Assembly (NCBI RefSeq): GCF_900141735.1
Contig: NZ_FQYO01000005.1
Coordinates: 186,001 to 250,000 of the forward strand
DNA from: Wenxinia saemankumensis
Lineage (GTDB): Bacteria > Pseudomonadota > Alphaproteobacteria > Rhodobacterales > Rhodobacteraceae
Direction: 5' to 3'
Length of the DNA stretch: 64,000 nt
How positions within the stretch are numbered: position 1 is the stretch's first letter; each line of letters starts with the position of its first letter. Below, one piece after another: positions 28,218 to 37,990 of this stretch. Made by a program: the position numbers and the translations under genes. The notes beneath the pieces are model-generated. The model ran no database searches, was not told the DNA's origin, and saw only the letters and a program-made list of their open reading frames with translations.

Positions 28218-29141
28218 ATGTTCGCATACATCGTCCGGCGCCTCGCGGTCGCGGTCCCGACGCTCCTCTTCCTCGTCGTCTTCTCGTTCGTGCTGATGTT
28301 CGCCGCGCCCGGCGGGCCGTTCAATTCCGAGCGTCCCCTGCCGCCGCAGATCATGGCCAACATCGAGGCGCGCTACGGACTCGACCAGCCCTACTGGAAG
28401 CAGATGTGGGACTACGTCGTGGCCGTGGTCACGCAGTTCGATTTCGGCCCGTCCTTCCAGTACCGGGACCGCACGGTGAACGACATCATCGCGCAGGGCT
28501 TTCCCGTGACGCTGACCTACGGGCTGTGGTCCGCCATCGTCGCGGTGATCTTCGGCGTCGCGCTGGGCGTCGTCGCCGCGATCCGGCAGAATTCCTGGGT
28601 GGACTACACGGCCGTCGGCATCTCGATCGGGGCGCAGGCGCTGCCGAACTTCGTCATGGGCCCGATCCTCGTCCTCGTCTTCACGCTCTGGCTCGGCCTG
28701 CTGCCGGGCGGCGGCTGGTACGGGGGACAGTGGCAATACGTGATCCTGCCGGTCGTCGCGCTATCGACCTCGTACATGGCCTCGATCGCGCGGATCACGC
28801 GTTCCTCGATGCTCGAGACGCTCAATTCCAACTTCATCCGCACGGCCAAGGCCAAGGGCCTGCCGATGCGCCGGGTGATCGTGCGGCACGCGCTGAAACC
28901 GGCGCTCCTGCCGGTGCTGAGCTATCTCGGCCCCGCCGTGGTCGGCATGATCACCGGGTCGGTCGTGGTCGACGTCATCTTCTCGACCGGCGGGATCGGC
29001 CAGTTCTTCGTCAACTCCGCCTTCAACCGGGATTACGCCGTCATCATGGGGATCACGATCCTCGTGGGCGCGCTGACGATCACCTTCAACCTGATCGTCG
29101 ACATCCTCTACGCGTGGATCGATCCGCGCATCCGCTACTGA
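28218..29141 (+). CDS. oppB: Oligopeptide ABC transporter permease OppB
   Basis: Inner-membrane permease of 307 residues with six predicted helices, beginning MFAYIVRRLAVAVPTLLFL as is usual. The EAA loop is MLETLNSNFIRTAKAKGLPMRRVIVRHALKPALLPV. The GSVVVDVIFSTGGIGQFFVNSAFNRDY segment and the C-terminal DPRIRY are conserved. GGAGG precedes the ATG. It forms the translocation pore with OppC and follows oppA after an 83-base gap. Confidence 0.96.
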   Translation: MFAYIVRRLAVAVPTLLFLVVFSFVLMFAAPGGPFNSERPLPPQIMANIEARYGLDQPYWKQMWDYVVAVVTQFDFGPSFQYRDRTVNDIIAQGFPVTLTYGLWSAIVAVIFGVALGVVAAIRQNSWVDYTAVGISIGAQALPNFVMGPILVLVFTLWLGLLPGGGWYGGQWQYVILPVVALSTSYMASIARITRSSMLETLNSNFIRTAKAKGLPMRRVIVRHALKPALLPVLSYLGPAVVGMITGSVVVDVIFSTGGIGQFFVNSAFNRDYAVIMGITILVGALTITFNLIVDILYAWIDPRIRY

Positions 29142-29157
29142 TGGGGAGGGACGGACG

Positions 29158-30141
29158 ATGACCGAACCCCGCAATCCGGGCACCGACACCCGCGACATCG
29201 ATCATATCGAGAGCGAGAAGCACGGCGAGCCGCAGGCCGAGATCCTCGACGCGACGGGCGAGCTCGGCGAGGTGAAGGGCCGCTCGCTCTGGGCCGATGC
29301 GCGGATGCGCTTCTTCCGCAACAAGGCGGCGGTCTTCTCGCTGGGCGTGCTGGGGCTGGTGATGCTCTTCGCCTTCTTCGGCGGCTTCCTCGCGCAGTAC
29401 GACCCGGCCCAGGTCGATTTCTCGCTGATGGGGGCGAACGCCTACCGGGGCGTGCCCTCGATCGAGACCGGGCATTATTTCGGGACCGACGTGGACGGCC
29501 GCGACCTCTACGCCCGGACCGTGATCGGCACGCGGATCTCGCTGCTGGTCGGCATCGTCGGCGCGCTCGTCGCGGTGATCGTCGGCACGCTCTACGGGGC
29601 GACGGCGGGCTATGTCGGCGGACGCACCGACCAGATCATGATGCGGATCGTCGACGTGCTGATGTCGATCCCCTTCATGTTCGTGCTGATCCTGATGCTG
29701 GTGATCTTCGGCCGCTCGATCCTGATGCTGTTCATCGGCATCGGCCTGATCTCGTGGCTGGACATGGCCCGGATCGCGCGCGGCCAGACGCTGTCGATCA
29801 AGAACAAGGAATTCGTCGAGGCGGCCGTCGCCACCGGCGTGTCCTCGTGGCGGATCATCCTGCGCCACGTCGTGCCGAACCTGCTGGGGATCGTGATCGT
29901 CTACGCCACGCTGCTGGTGCCCGGCATGATCATCTTCGAGAGCTTCATCTCGTATCTCGGCCTCGGCATCCAGGAGCCGATGACCTCGCTCGGCGCGCTG
30001 ATCAACCTCGGCACGGCGCAGATGAATAACGGCACGCTCTGGATGCTGCTGTTCCCGCTGGCCTTCTTCCTCGTGCTGCTCTTCGCGCTGTTCTTCGTCG
30101 GCGACGGCCTGCGCGACGCCCTCGACCCCAAGGACCGCTGA
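29158..30141 (+). CDS. oppC: Oligopeptide ABC transporter permease OppC
   Basis: Second permease subunit, 327 residues. The cytoplasmic N-terminus (to about 45) is long and charged, followed by SLWADARMRFFRNKAAVFSLG and six helices. The conserved HYFGTDVDGRDLYARTVIGTRISL and the EAA loop KNKEFVEAAVATGVSSWRIILRHVVPNLLG are typical of OppC. A 16-base gap separates it from oppB and only three bases separate it from the ATPase gene, so all are in one transcript. Confidence 0.96.
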   Translation: MTEPRNPGTDTRDIDHIESEKHGEPQAEILDATGELGEVKGRSLWADARMRFFRNKAAVFSLGVLGLVMLFAFFGGFLAQYDPAQVDFSLMGANAYRGVPSIETGHYFGTDVDGRDLYARTVIGTRISLLVGIVGALVAVIVGTLYGATAGYVGGRTDQIMMRIVDVLMSIPFMFVLILMLVIFGRSILMLFIGIGLISWLDMARIARGQTLSIKNKEFVEAAVATGVSSWRIILRHVVPNLLGIVIVYATLLVPGMIIFESFISYLGLGIQEPMTSLGALINLGTAQMNNGTLWMLLFPLAFFLVLLFALFFVGDGLRDALDPKDR

Positions 30142-30144
30142 GCC

Positions 30145-32028
<1,884 letters not shown>

Positions 32029-32136
32029 GATCGGTGGGGGGGGGGCGCCGCGCCCCGCCGCGCCCCGCCCCGCATTGACGGACCGGACCGGCGGGCGGGG
32101 CGGGCCATGACCCTTGGCGATGGCCCGGGCGGCCCG

Positions 32137-33648
32137 TCAGGAGGCGATGGTCGCCCGGACGGCCCGCTGCCAGGCGGCGTATCTCTCCTCCCGCGCGGGC
32201 TCGTCCATGCCGGGCTCGAAGGTGCGGTCGAGCCGCCAGGCCTCGGCGAAGCCCTCGGGCCCGGGATAGAGGCCCGCGCGATGCCCGGCGAGCCAGGCGG
32301 CGCCCAGCGCCGTCGTCTCGGTCATGCGCGGACGGTCCACCGGCGCGCCGAGGATGTCGGCGAGGAACTGCATCGCGTAATCGCTCGCCGTCATGCCGCC
32401 ATCGACCCGCAGGGTCGGGCTGTCGGCATCCGGCCAGTCGGCGCGCATCGCCTCGAGCAGGTCGCGGGTCTGGAAGCCGACGCTCTGCAGCGCGGCCCGG
32501 GCCAGCTCCGCCGGGCCCGAGCCGCGCGTCAGTCCGAAGATCGCGCCGCGGCAATCGGGTTCCCAGTAGGGGGCGCCGAGGCCGGTGAAGGCGGGGACGA
32601 GGATCACCTCCTGCCCGTCATCGGCCTGCGCGGCGAGCGGGCCCGTCTCGGAGGCGTGGCGCACGATCCTGAGCCCGTCGCGCAGCCATTGCACGACCGC
32701 CCCGGCGATGAAGATCGCACCCTCCAGCGCGTAGGTCGTCTCGCCGTCAAGCCGGTAGGCGATCGTCGTCAGCAGCCGGTTCGAGCTGCGGACCGGCGTG
32801 TCCCCGGTATTGAGCAGCGCGAAGCAGCCCGTCCCGTAGGTCGATTTCAGCATGCCGGGGCGGAAGCAGGCCTGTCCCAGCGTCGCCGCCTGCTGGTCGC
32901 CCGCGACGCCCAGGATCGGGATCGGGTGGCCAAACAGGTCGGCCCGCGTCTCGCCGAACTCGGCGGCATTGTCCCGCACCTCGGGCAGCATCGCCATCGG
33001 GATGCCGAGAAGGGTGCAGATCTCCTCCGACCAGGCATTGGCCCTGATGTCGTAGAGCATGGTGCGGCAGGCATTGGTGGCGTCGGTGACGTGGGCGGCG
33101 CCGCCCGTCAGCTTCCAGATCAGCCAGGTGTCGACCGTCCCGAACAGCAGCTCGCCCGCCTCGGCCCGGGCGCGGGCGCCCTCCACCTCGTCGAGCAGCC
33201 ATTTCAACTTGGTCGCCGAGAAATAGGGGTCGATCAGCAAGCCCGTCGTGGCGGTGACCGTCTCGCCATGGCCGGCCGCCTCGAGCTCGCGGCAGAAGGC
33301 GGCGGTGCGCCGGTCCTGCCAGACGATGGCGTTGTGGATCGGCTGGCCGGTCGCGCGGTCCCAGACCAGGGTGGTCTCGCGCTGGTTGGTGATGCCGATG
33401 GCTGCGATGTCGGCCCCCGTGAGCCCCGCCTTCTCGATCGCCGCGCGGGCGGTCGAGGCGGTCGTGGACCACAGGTCCGAGGGATCGTGCTCCACCCATC
33501 CGGAGCGGGGGAAGTGCTGGGCGAACTCCTCCTGCGCGGTGGCGGTGACGGCCATGTCGGCGTCGAAGATGAGCGCGCGCGAGGAGGTCGTGCCCTGGTC
33601 GATCGCGAGGACGTGGCTCGGTCCGGTGCCCCTCTCGGTGGTCGCCAT
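32137..33648 (-). CDS. glpK: Glycerol kinase
   Basis: Phosphorylates glycerol to sn-glycerol-3-phosphate. The 503-residue FGGY-family kinase has [15 protein letters not shown] at the N-terminus, [41 protein letters not shown], the [12 protein letters not shown] active-site strand, and [30 protein letters not shown]. The C-terminal half has [12 protein letters not shown] and [21 protein letters not shown]. The gene is alone, with no glpF or glpD nearby. GGGGAGG lies 9 bases before the ATG. It converges on the oppDF gene. Confidence 0.97.
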   Translation of the reverse strand: MATTERGTGPSHVLAIDQGTTSSRALIFDADMAVTATAQEEFAQHFPRSGWVEHDPSDLWSTTASTARAAIEKAGLTGADIAAIGITNQRETTLVWDRATGQPIHNAIVWQDRRTAAFCRELEAAGHGETVTATTGLLIDPYFSATKLKWLLDEVEGARARAEAGELLFGTVDTWLIWKLTGGAAHVTDATNACRTMLYDIRANAWSEEICTLLGIPMAMLPEVRDNAAEFGETRADLFGHPIPILGVAGDQQAATLGQACFRPGMLKSTYGTGCFALLNTGDTPVRSSNRLLTTIAYRLDGETTYALEGAIFIAGAVVQWLRDGLRIVRHASETGPLAAQADDGQEVILVPAFTGLGAPYWEPDCRGAIFGLTRGSGPAELARAALQSVGFQTRDLLEAMRADWPDADSPTLRVDGGMTASDYAMQFLADILGAPVDRPRMTETTALGAAWLAGHRAGLYPGPEGFAEAWRLDRTFEPGMDEPAREERYAAWQRAVRATIAS

Positions 33649-33687
33649 GGCATGGTCCTCCCCGCTCTGCCTGCGGGGACAGAGTAG

Positions 33688-33868
33688 GAGCGGGCGCGGG
33701 CGACGGCCAGCCCCCCGGAAACCGGTCCCGGGACCGGGAGGCGCGGCCGGGCCGCGGGGGGTGGCTCAGATTGCGGGAGCGGGTGGGGGGCGACGGGGCC
33801 ATCCCCCGGACGCCGAACCCGGGACCGGGAGAGGCGGGCCGGGTCGCGGAAGGTGGCGCGGAGTGCGG
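33688..33868. repeat. Diverged tandem duplication of about 90 bases
   Basis: Two head-to-tail copies, beginning at 33688 (GAGCGGGCGCGGGCGACGG) and 33777 (GAGCGGGTGGGGGGCGACGG), each containing the shared core CCCGGGACCGGGAG (33727 and 33818) and ending near a TGCGG motif. The copies differ by scattered substitutions and small indels. They lie just upstream of glpK in a 566-base gap without genes. Confidence 0.6.
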
Positions 33869-34013
33869 CAGCGGACGGGGTGCGGCGGCCCGTGTCGGGG
33901 CAATGCCCGGCCCATCCGGGGCAGCGGAACCCGGTTCGTCCGGCGGCCGATCCCGCTGAGCGGCGCCGGGTTCGGCTACCGCCAAGCCCCGGGTCAGGTC
34001 GGCCGACCCGGGT

Positions 34014-34097
34014 GGGGGCCAGATCACTGGGGCACTTCACGGAGGACCAGACCACGGGGGCCAGATCACGGGGGCCGGCCCCGGGGCCAGATCACGG
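34014..34097. repeat. Short direct repeats GGGGCCAGATCAC, four copies
   Basis: Three close copies of GGGGCCAGATCAC (34015, 34057, 34083) and one diverged copy GAGGACCAGACCAC (34042) are clustered in 84 bases of the same gap. Their spacing is irregular (26-28 bases apart, plus 15). The remainder of 33869-34214 shows only GC-rich sequence with no gene I can support. Confidence 0.6.
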
Positions 34098-34214
34098 AAG
34101 GCCAGCCCCCCCGGGGCGGGTCGGCGCGCGCGGGACGGCTGGGCCGATCGGGCGTCCATGGGCTCTCTCCTCCCCGATCGGCGCTCTCCCGCACCCCGGA
34201 AGGGGAAGGCCGGC

Positions 34215-34598
34215 CTAACGCCCGCAGCTCTCCCAGCGCAGGGTCGCCCCCGCGCTCTGCCATGTCAGCGCCCCCCCGTCGCGGGCGAGGCGGACGAGAT
34301 CCTCGTAGCGGCCGCCCGGCCCCTCGCACGCCATGCGGGCGACGATTCCGCCGCTCGCGCCAGGGCGCACCTCCTGGGGGATGCAGACGGTGTTCGCCCC
34401 CTCGACCCGGCGGGGGCCGATCACGAAGGGGGCGGCGCAGCTCTCTCCCCAGGTTCCGTGCATCGCCGGGGGCAGCGCGTTGCCGCTCGGCACGGCGCCG
34501 TCCGCCACGGGCATGCAGGCGGCCAGGACGAGGAAGGGCAGGGCGAGGAGGGCGGGGGCGGAGCGGGGCAGGACGGGGAGGGGCAGGGCGGCGCGCAT
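34215..34598 (-). CDS. Small putative lipoprotein
   Basis: 127-residue protein with an N-terminal signal sequence ending in a lipobox, FLVLAAC (Cys28), so it is predicted to be lipid-anchored. The mature part starts MPVADGAVPSGNALPPAMHGTWGESC and contains cysteines at CAAPF, TVCIP, MACEG and ESCGR that could form two disulfides. The motif MHGTWGESCAAPF...GPRRVE resembles small periplasmic proteins of unknown function in Rhodobacteraceae. No functional assignment. It is divergent from thpR with a 63-base gap. Confidence 0.65.
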   Translation of the reverse strand: MRAALPLPVLPRSAPALLALPFLVLAACMPVADGAVPSGNALPPAMHGTWGESCAAPFVIGPRRVEGANTVCIPQEVRPGASGGIVARMACEGPGGRYEDLVRLARDGGALTWQSAGATLRWESCGR

Positions 34599-34661
34599 GG
34601 TCCCAGCCTACCCGCCCGCGCGCACCTTGGCGAGGCGGGGCGGGCGGGATACATCCCGCCC

Positions 34662-35219
34662 ATGCGCTGCTTCGTGTCCCTTCCCGTGCCCGAGCCAGTC
34701 GCCCGCGCGCTCGAAGCCGTGCAGGAGGGGCTGCCCTTCGGTCGCCCGAGCGATCCCGACCAGTTCCACGTCACCCTCGCCTTCCTCGGCGAGCTGCCGG
34801 ACCGCCGGGTCGAGGCCGCGCACGAGGCGCTGGAGACGCTGCGGCCGGACCCGTTCGAGCTGCATCTCGCCCATGTGGACCGGTTCGACCGCGAGGACGG
34901 ACGGATGATCTGGGCCGTGCCCGCCGATCCCGCCCCCCTGGCGGCGCTGGCCGCGCGCGTCGCGTCGCGCCTGGCCGGGGCCGGGATCCGGCTGGAGCGG
35001 CGGCGCTACCGCCCGCACGTGACGCTGGCCCGCCTGACCGAGGCGCAGTCGATGCGCGACGAGGAGATCGCGCGGTTCCTCGCGACATGGCACGCCCCGC
35101 CCGTGCCCGCCTATGCCCCCGACCGGTTCTCGCTGGTGCAGTCGATCCCTGCGGGGGGCGCCCATCACCACGAGGTGCTGGCCGACTACGCGATCGGCCC
35201 CGGCTTCCTGCCGGACTGA
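34662..35219 (+). CDS. thpR: RNA 2',3'-cyclic phosphodiesterase
   Basis: Member of the 2H phosphoesterase family that opens 2',3'-cyclic phosphate at RNA ends (the archaeal/bacterial ThpR, once called 2'-5' RNA ligase LigT). The 185-residue protein has both catalytic motifs, FHVTLAFLG (His36) and PHVTLARL (His119), spaced as expected. It starts MRCFVSLPVPEPVARAL. The upstream frame is open but has no ribosome site or homology. It ends just before the convergent lactonase gene. Confidence 0.93.
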   Translation: MRCFVSLPVPEPVARALEAVQEGLPFGRPSDPDQFHVTLAFLGELPDRRVEAAHEALETLRPDPFELHLAHVDRFDREDGRMIWAVPADPAPLAALAARVASRLAGAGIRLERRRYRPHVTLARLTEAQSMRDEEIARFLATWHAPPVPAYAPDRFSLVQSIPAGGAHHHEVLADYAIGPGFLPD

Positions 35220-35221
35220 CC

Positions 35222-36127
35222 TCAGGGCCGCTGGTCGCCGACGCGGTTGAGCGCCACCCGGTAGAGGCTGGTCGTCGCGGTGATGAAGAGCTCGTGTCTG
35301 GCCCGCCCGCCGAAGCAGACGTTCGATACCCGCTCCGGCACCAGGATCTTGCCCAGCAGCCGTCCCTCGGGCGAGATGCAATGCACCCCGTCCCCGGCCG
35401 ACGACCAGACGTTGCCGTCGCTGTCGAGCCGGATCCCGTCCGAGGCGGGCACGTCCACGCTGTGGAAGGGGCGTCCGTTCATCGGGCGCCCGCCCACCAT
35501 GTCGTAGACGCGGATGCCGCGCTCGTCCTCCATGTGCATCCGCCCGGTATTCGCGACGTAGAGCAGGCTCTCGTCCGGCGAGAAAGCCAGGCCGTTCGGC
35601 CCCGTCATGTCATCGATCATCAGCGTCAGCCCGAAACCGTCCGGATCGGCCCGGTAGACCTGCAGCGGCAGCTCGGCCTCCGCCGCGTGGCCCTCGTAGT
35701 TCGAGCCGATTCCGTAATGCGGATCGGTGAACCAGATCCCGCCGTCGCGGGCCACGACCACGTCGTTGGGCGAGTTCAGCCGCTTGCCGTCGAAGCTGTC
35801 GGCGATCACGGTGATCGACCCGTCATGCTCGGTCCGGGTCACGCGGCGGGTGCCGTGCTCGCAGGTGACGAGCCGGCCCTGCCGGTCGCGGGTATTGCCG
35901 TTCGAGAAATGGCTGTCGGCGCGGTAGACCGAGAGACCCGTCTCGGGCGACCAGCGCATCATCCGGCTCGACGGGATCTCGGAGAAGAGCAGGCAGTTCA
36001 TGTCGCCGAACCAGACCGGCCCCTCGACCCAGTCGAACCCGGTGGCGAGCTGCTTCACCCGCGCCGCGTGGAGGATGTAGCGGGCGAAGAGCGGGTCGTG
36101 GATCTCGACATCGGTCGGGGCGGGCAT
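35222..36127 (-). CDS. SMP-30/gluconolactonase family protein
   Basis: Calcium-dependent lactonase of the SMP-30 six-bladed propeller fold, 301 residues, probably cytoplasmic (no signal peptide). Metal-site residues are visible in FDWVEGPVWFGD (Glu), LNSPNDVVVARDGGIWFTDPHYGIG (Asn) and DVPASDGIRLDSDGNVW (Asp). The family hydrolyses sugar lactones such as gluconolactone. AGGAGGAGAGG lies directly before the ATG. It is divergent from a gluconate-5-dehydrogenase-like SDR, supporting a role in sugar-acid catabolism; the actual substrate is unknown. Confidence 0.9.
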   Translation of the reverse strand: MPAPTDVEIHDPLFARYILHAARVKQLATGFDWVEGPVWFGDMNCLLFSEIPSSRMMRWSPETGLSVYRADSHFSNGNTRDRQGRLVTCEHGTRRVTRTEHDGSITVIADSFDGKRLNSPNDVVVARDGGIWFTDPHYGIGSNYEGHAAEAELPLQVYRADPDGFGLTLMIDDMTGPNGLAFSPDESLLYVANTGRMHMEDERGIRVYDMVGGRPMNGRPFHSVDVPASDGIRLDSDGNVWSSAGDGVHCISPEGRLLGKILVPERVSNVCFGGRARHELFITATTSLYRVALNRVGDQRP

Positions 36128-36187
36128 GATCCTCTCCTCCTCGTCCCGGCCTGCGGCGCCGGCGGGACGAGACTGCCCGAGGGGCCC

Positions 36188-36241
36188 GACGGGGGCAAGC
36201 CGACGGGGGCAGGACGGCGGGGGCAGGACGGCGGGGGCAGG
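36188..36241. repeat. Short tandem repeat ACGGCGGGGGCAGG
   Basis: Four head-to-tail units of 12-14 bases (GACGGGGGCAAGCC, GACGGGGGCAGG, then two identical ACGGCGGGGGCAGG) in the 192-base gap between the divergent lactonase and SDR genes. It occupies the place where their promoters should be. Confidence 0.6.
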
Positions 36242-36319
36242 GGGGCGGCGGGGGGAGGCGGCCCTTGCGCCGTGCCGGCCATCCCCGGATGAAGGACCAT
36301 GCAGCAAGGGAGGGCCCCC

Positions 36320-37087
36320 ATGACACGGAACCTGTTCGACCTGGCCGGGCGGCGGGCGCTGATCACCGGATCGTCGCAGGGGATCGGTCTGGCCCTGGCG
36401 CGCGGCCTTGCCGGGGCGGGGGCGCGGATCGTGCTGAACGGCCGCGACGCGGTCCGGCTGGAGGAGGCGGCCGAGGGGCTGCGCGCCGAGGGGGCGGAGG
36501 TCCGGACGCTGCCCTTCGACGTGACGGAGACGGACGCGGTGCGCGCCGCGGTCGACGGGTTCGAGGCCGGCACCGGCGCGATCGACATCCTCGTCAACAA
36601 CGCGGGCATGCAGCACCGCGCCCCGCTCGAGGACTTTCCGGCCGAACGGTTCGAGGCGCTGCTCCAGACCAATGTCGCAAGCGTCTTCCATGTCGGGCAG
36701 GCGGTGGCACGGCACATGATCGCCCGTGGCGCGGGCCGGATCGTGAACATCGCCAGCGTGCAATCCGCGCTCGCCCGGCCAGGAATCGCGCCCTACACGG
36801 CCACGAAGGGTGCGGTCGCCAACCTGACCAAGGGGATGGCGACCGACTGGGCACGGCACGGCCTGCAGGTGAACGCCCTCGCCCCCGGCTATTTCGACAC
36901 GCCGCTCAATGCCGCCCTCGTCGCGGACCCGGACTTCACCGCCTGGCTCGAGAAACGTACGCCCGCGGGTCGCTGGGGCCGGGTCGAGGAGCTGGTCGGC
37001 GCCTGCATCTTCCTCGCCTCGGATGCCGCCTCCTTCGTGAACGGGACGGTGCTCTATGTGGACGGGGGGATCACGGCCTCGCTCTAG
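36320..37087 (+). CDS. SDR-family oxidoreductase, gluconate 5-dehydrogenase-like
   Basis: NAD(P)-dependent short-chain dehydrogenase of 255 residues. The cofactor motif is TGSSQGIGLALARGLAGAG (about 16-34) with VLNGRD after it, a pattern typical of gluconate 5-dehydrogenases (Gno/IdnO). NNAGMQHRAPLEDF, the catalytic Ser in NIASVQSALARPGIAPYTATKGAV and its YxxxK are present. GGGAGGG precedes the ATG; an upstream ATG at 36299 would add seven residues. Its neighbour is a lactonase-family gene. Reduction of 5-ketogluconate is the likely reaction, but 3-ketoacyl or other polyol activity cannot be excluded. Confidence 0.85.
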   Translation: MTRNLFDLAGRRALITGSSQGIGLALARGLAGAGARIVLNGRDAVRLEEAAEGLRAEGAEVRTLPFDVTETDAVRAAVDGFEAGTGAIDILVNNAGMQHRAPLEDFPAERFEALLQTNVASVFHVGQAVARHMIARGAGRIVNIASVQSALARPGIAPYTATKGAVANLTKGMATDWARHGLQVNALAPGYFDTPLNAALVADPDFTAWLEKRTPAGRWGRVEELVGACIFLASDAASFVNGTVLYVDGGITASL

Positions 37088-37252
37088 GCGCGCCTCCTCC
37101 CGCGGCATGGGCCCTTGGCGGCCGCCGGGCCGGGAGACCCACGATCGCTGCGAAGGGCGAGCGTCCGGCGGTTGCCATGCGGGGCCCCGGGGCCCAGAGG
37201 GGCCGGACCGCCGGCCCGCGGCGGCATGGACCGACAGGGAAGGACACGCCCC

Positions 37253-37714
37253 ATGACCCCGACGCTCGAGATGCTCGCCCGCGAGCAGCAGGAACTGCCC
37301 CTGCCGCGCTTCGACTACGAGATCGCCTGGCAGCTCGGTTCCGCGATGCGCGAGGAGGCCGCGGCGCAGGCCCTGCCGGTCGCGATCACGATCGCCCACG
37401 GGACCGAATTGGTGATGTCGGTGCTGATGCCGGGGGCGACGCCGGACAACCTGTCCTGGGCGGCGCGGAAGCGGGCCGTCGCGCACCGGTTCCACCGCTC
37501 CTCCCTCGCGATCCGGCTCGAGGCGGAGAAGGGCGGCTACGATCTCAACGCCGTCTTCGCCCTGCCGGCCGGGGATTACGTCGCGAGCGGCGGGGCGGTG
37601 CCCCTGATGCTGCAGGGCGGGACGCTCATAGGGACCGCGGCGGTGAGCGGCCTGCCGGATGTCGAGGATCACGCGATGGTGGTCCGTGCCCTGCGCAGGG
37701 TCATCGCGGCCTGA
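37253..37714 (+). CDS. HbpS-like / UPF0303 heme-degrading domain protein
   Basis: 153-residue protein of the GlcG/HbpS superfamily (UPF0303). The whole length matches: FDYEIAWQLGSAMREEAAAQALPVAITIAH, LSWAARKRAVAHRFHRSSLAIRLE and the glycine-rich VASGGAVPLMLQGGTLIGTAAVSGLPDVEDHAMVV C-terminal half. Some HbpS members bind heme, others accompany sugar-acid genes. Here it follows the SDR by 165 bases on the same strand, so a joint role in sugar-acid metabolism is possible. The start was placed at MTPTLEML; the ribosome site is weak. Confidence 0.85.
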   Translation: MTPTLEMLAREQQELPLPRFDYEIAWQLGSAMREEAAAQALPVAITIAHGTELVMSVLMPGATPDNLSWAARKRAVAHRFHRSSLAIRLEAEKGGYDLNAVFALPAGDYVASGGAVPLMLQGGTLIGTAAVSGLPDVEDHAMVVRALRRVIAA

Positions 37715-37834
37715 CCAGGACGGCGGTCGCCGGCTGGGTCCTGCGGCCGTCGCCGGACGCCGAAGCCCGAATGGAAGGCTTCCCGATCCGGGGCCGGATC
37801 GGCGAGAATCTCGGCGGTGCGGGGGAGAAACCAG

Positions 37835-37909
37835 TGGCAGCCCGTAGGGGAATCGAACCCCTCTTTCCAGGTTGAAAACCTGGCGTCCTAACCGATAGAC
37901 GAACGGGCC
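37835..37909 (-). tRNA. tRNA-Glu (anticodon TTC)
   Basis: A full cloverleaf is visible on the minus strand: acceptor GGCCCGT/ACGGGCT (first pair G-U), anticodon stem CCAGG/CCTGG with the loop TTTTCAA giving anticodon TTC, and T-arm GGGG TTCGATT CCCC. The discriminator is G and the CCA end is encoded (37835-37837). The sequence resembles alphaproteobacterial tRNA-Glu. It lies 80 bases after recJ on the same strand. Confidence 0.95.
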
Positions 37910-37990
37910 GCGGCTGGTGCGGCGGGTCTTACGAAAAGGGGTGGGGGGGCGCAAGAGGGCGCGCGCAGAAAATTCGCGCTTGCCGCTTCG

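Noticed and set aside
32036-32045. Run of ten G as a phase-variation tract
   Set aside because: It lies between two convergent gene ends, not in a promoter or coding region, so changing its length would have no obvious effect.
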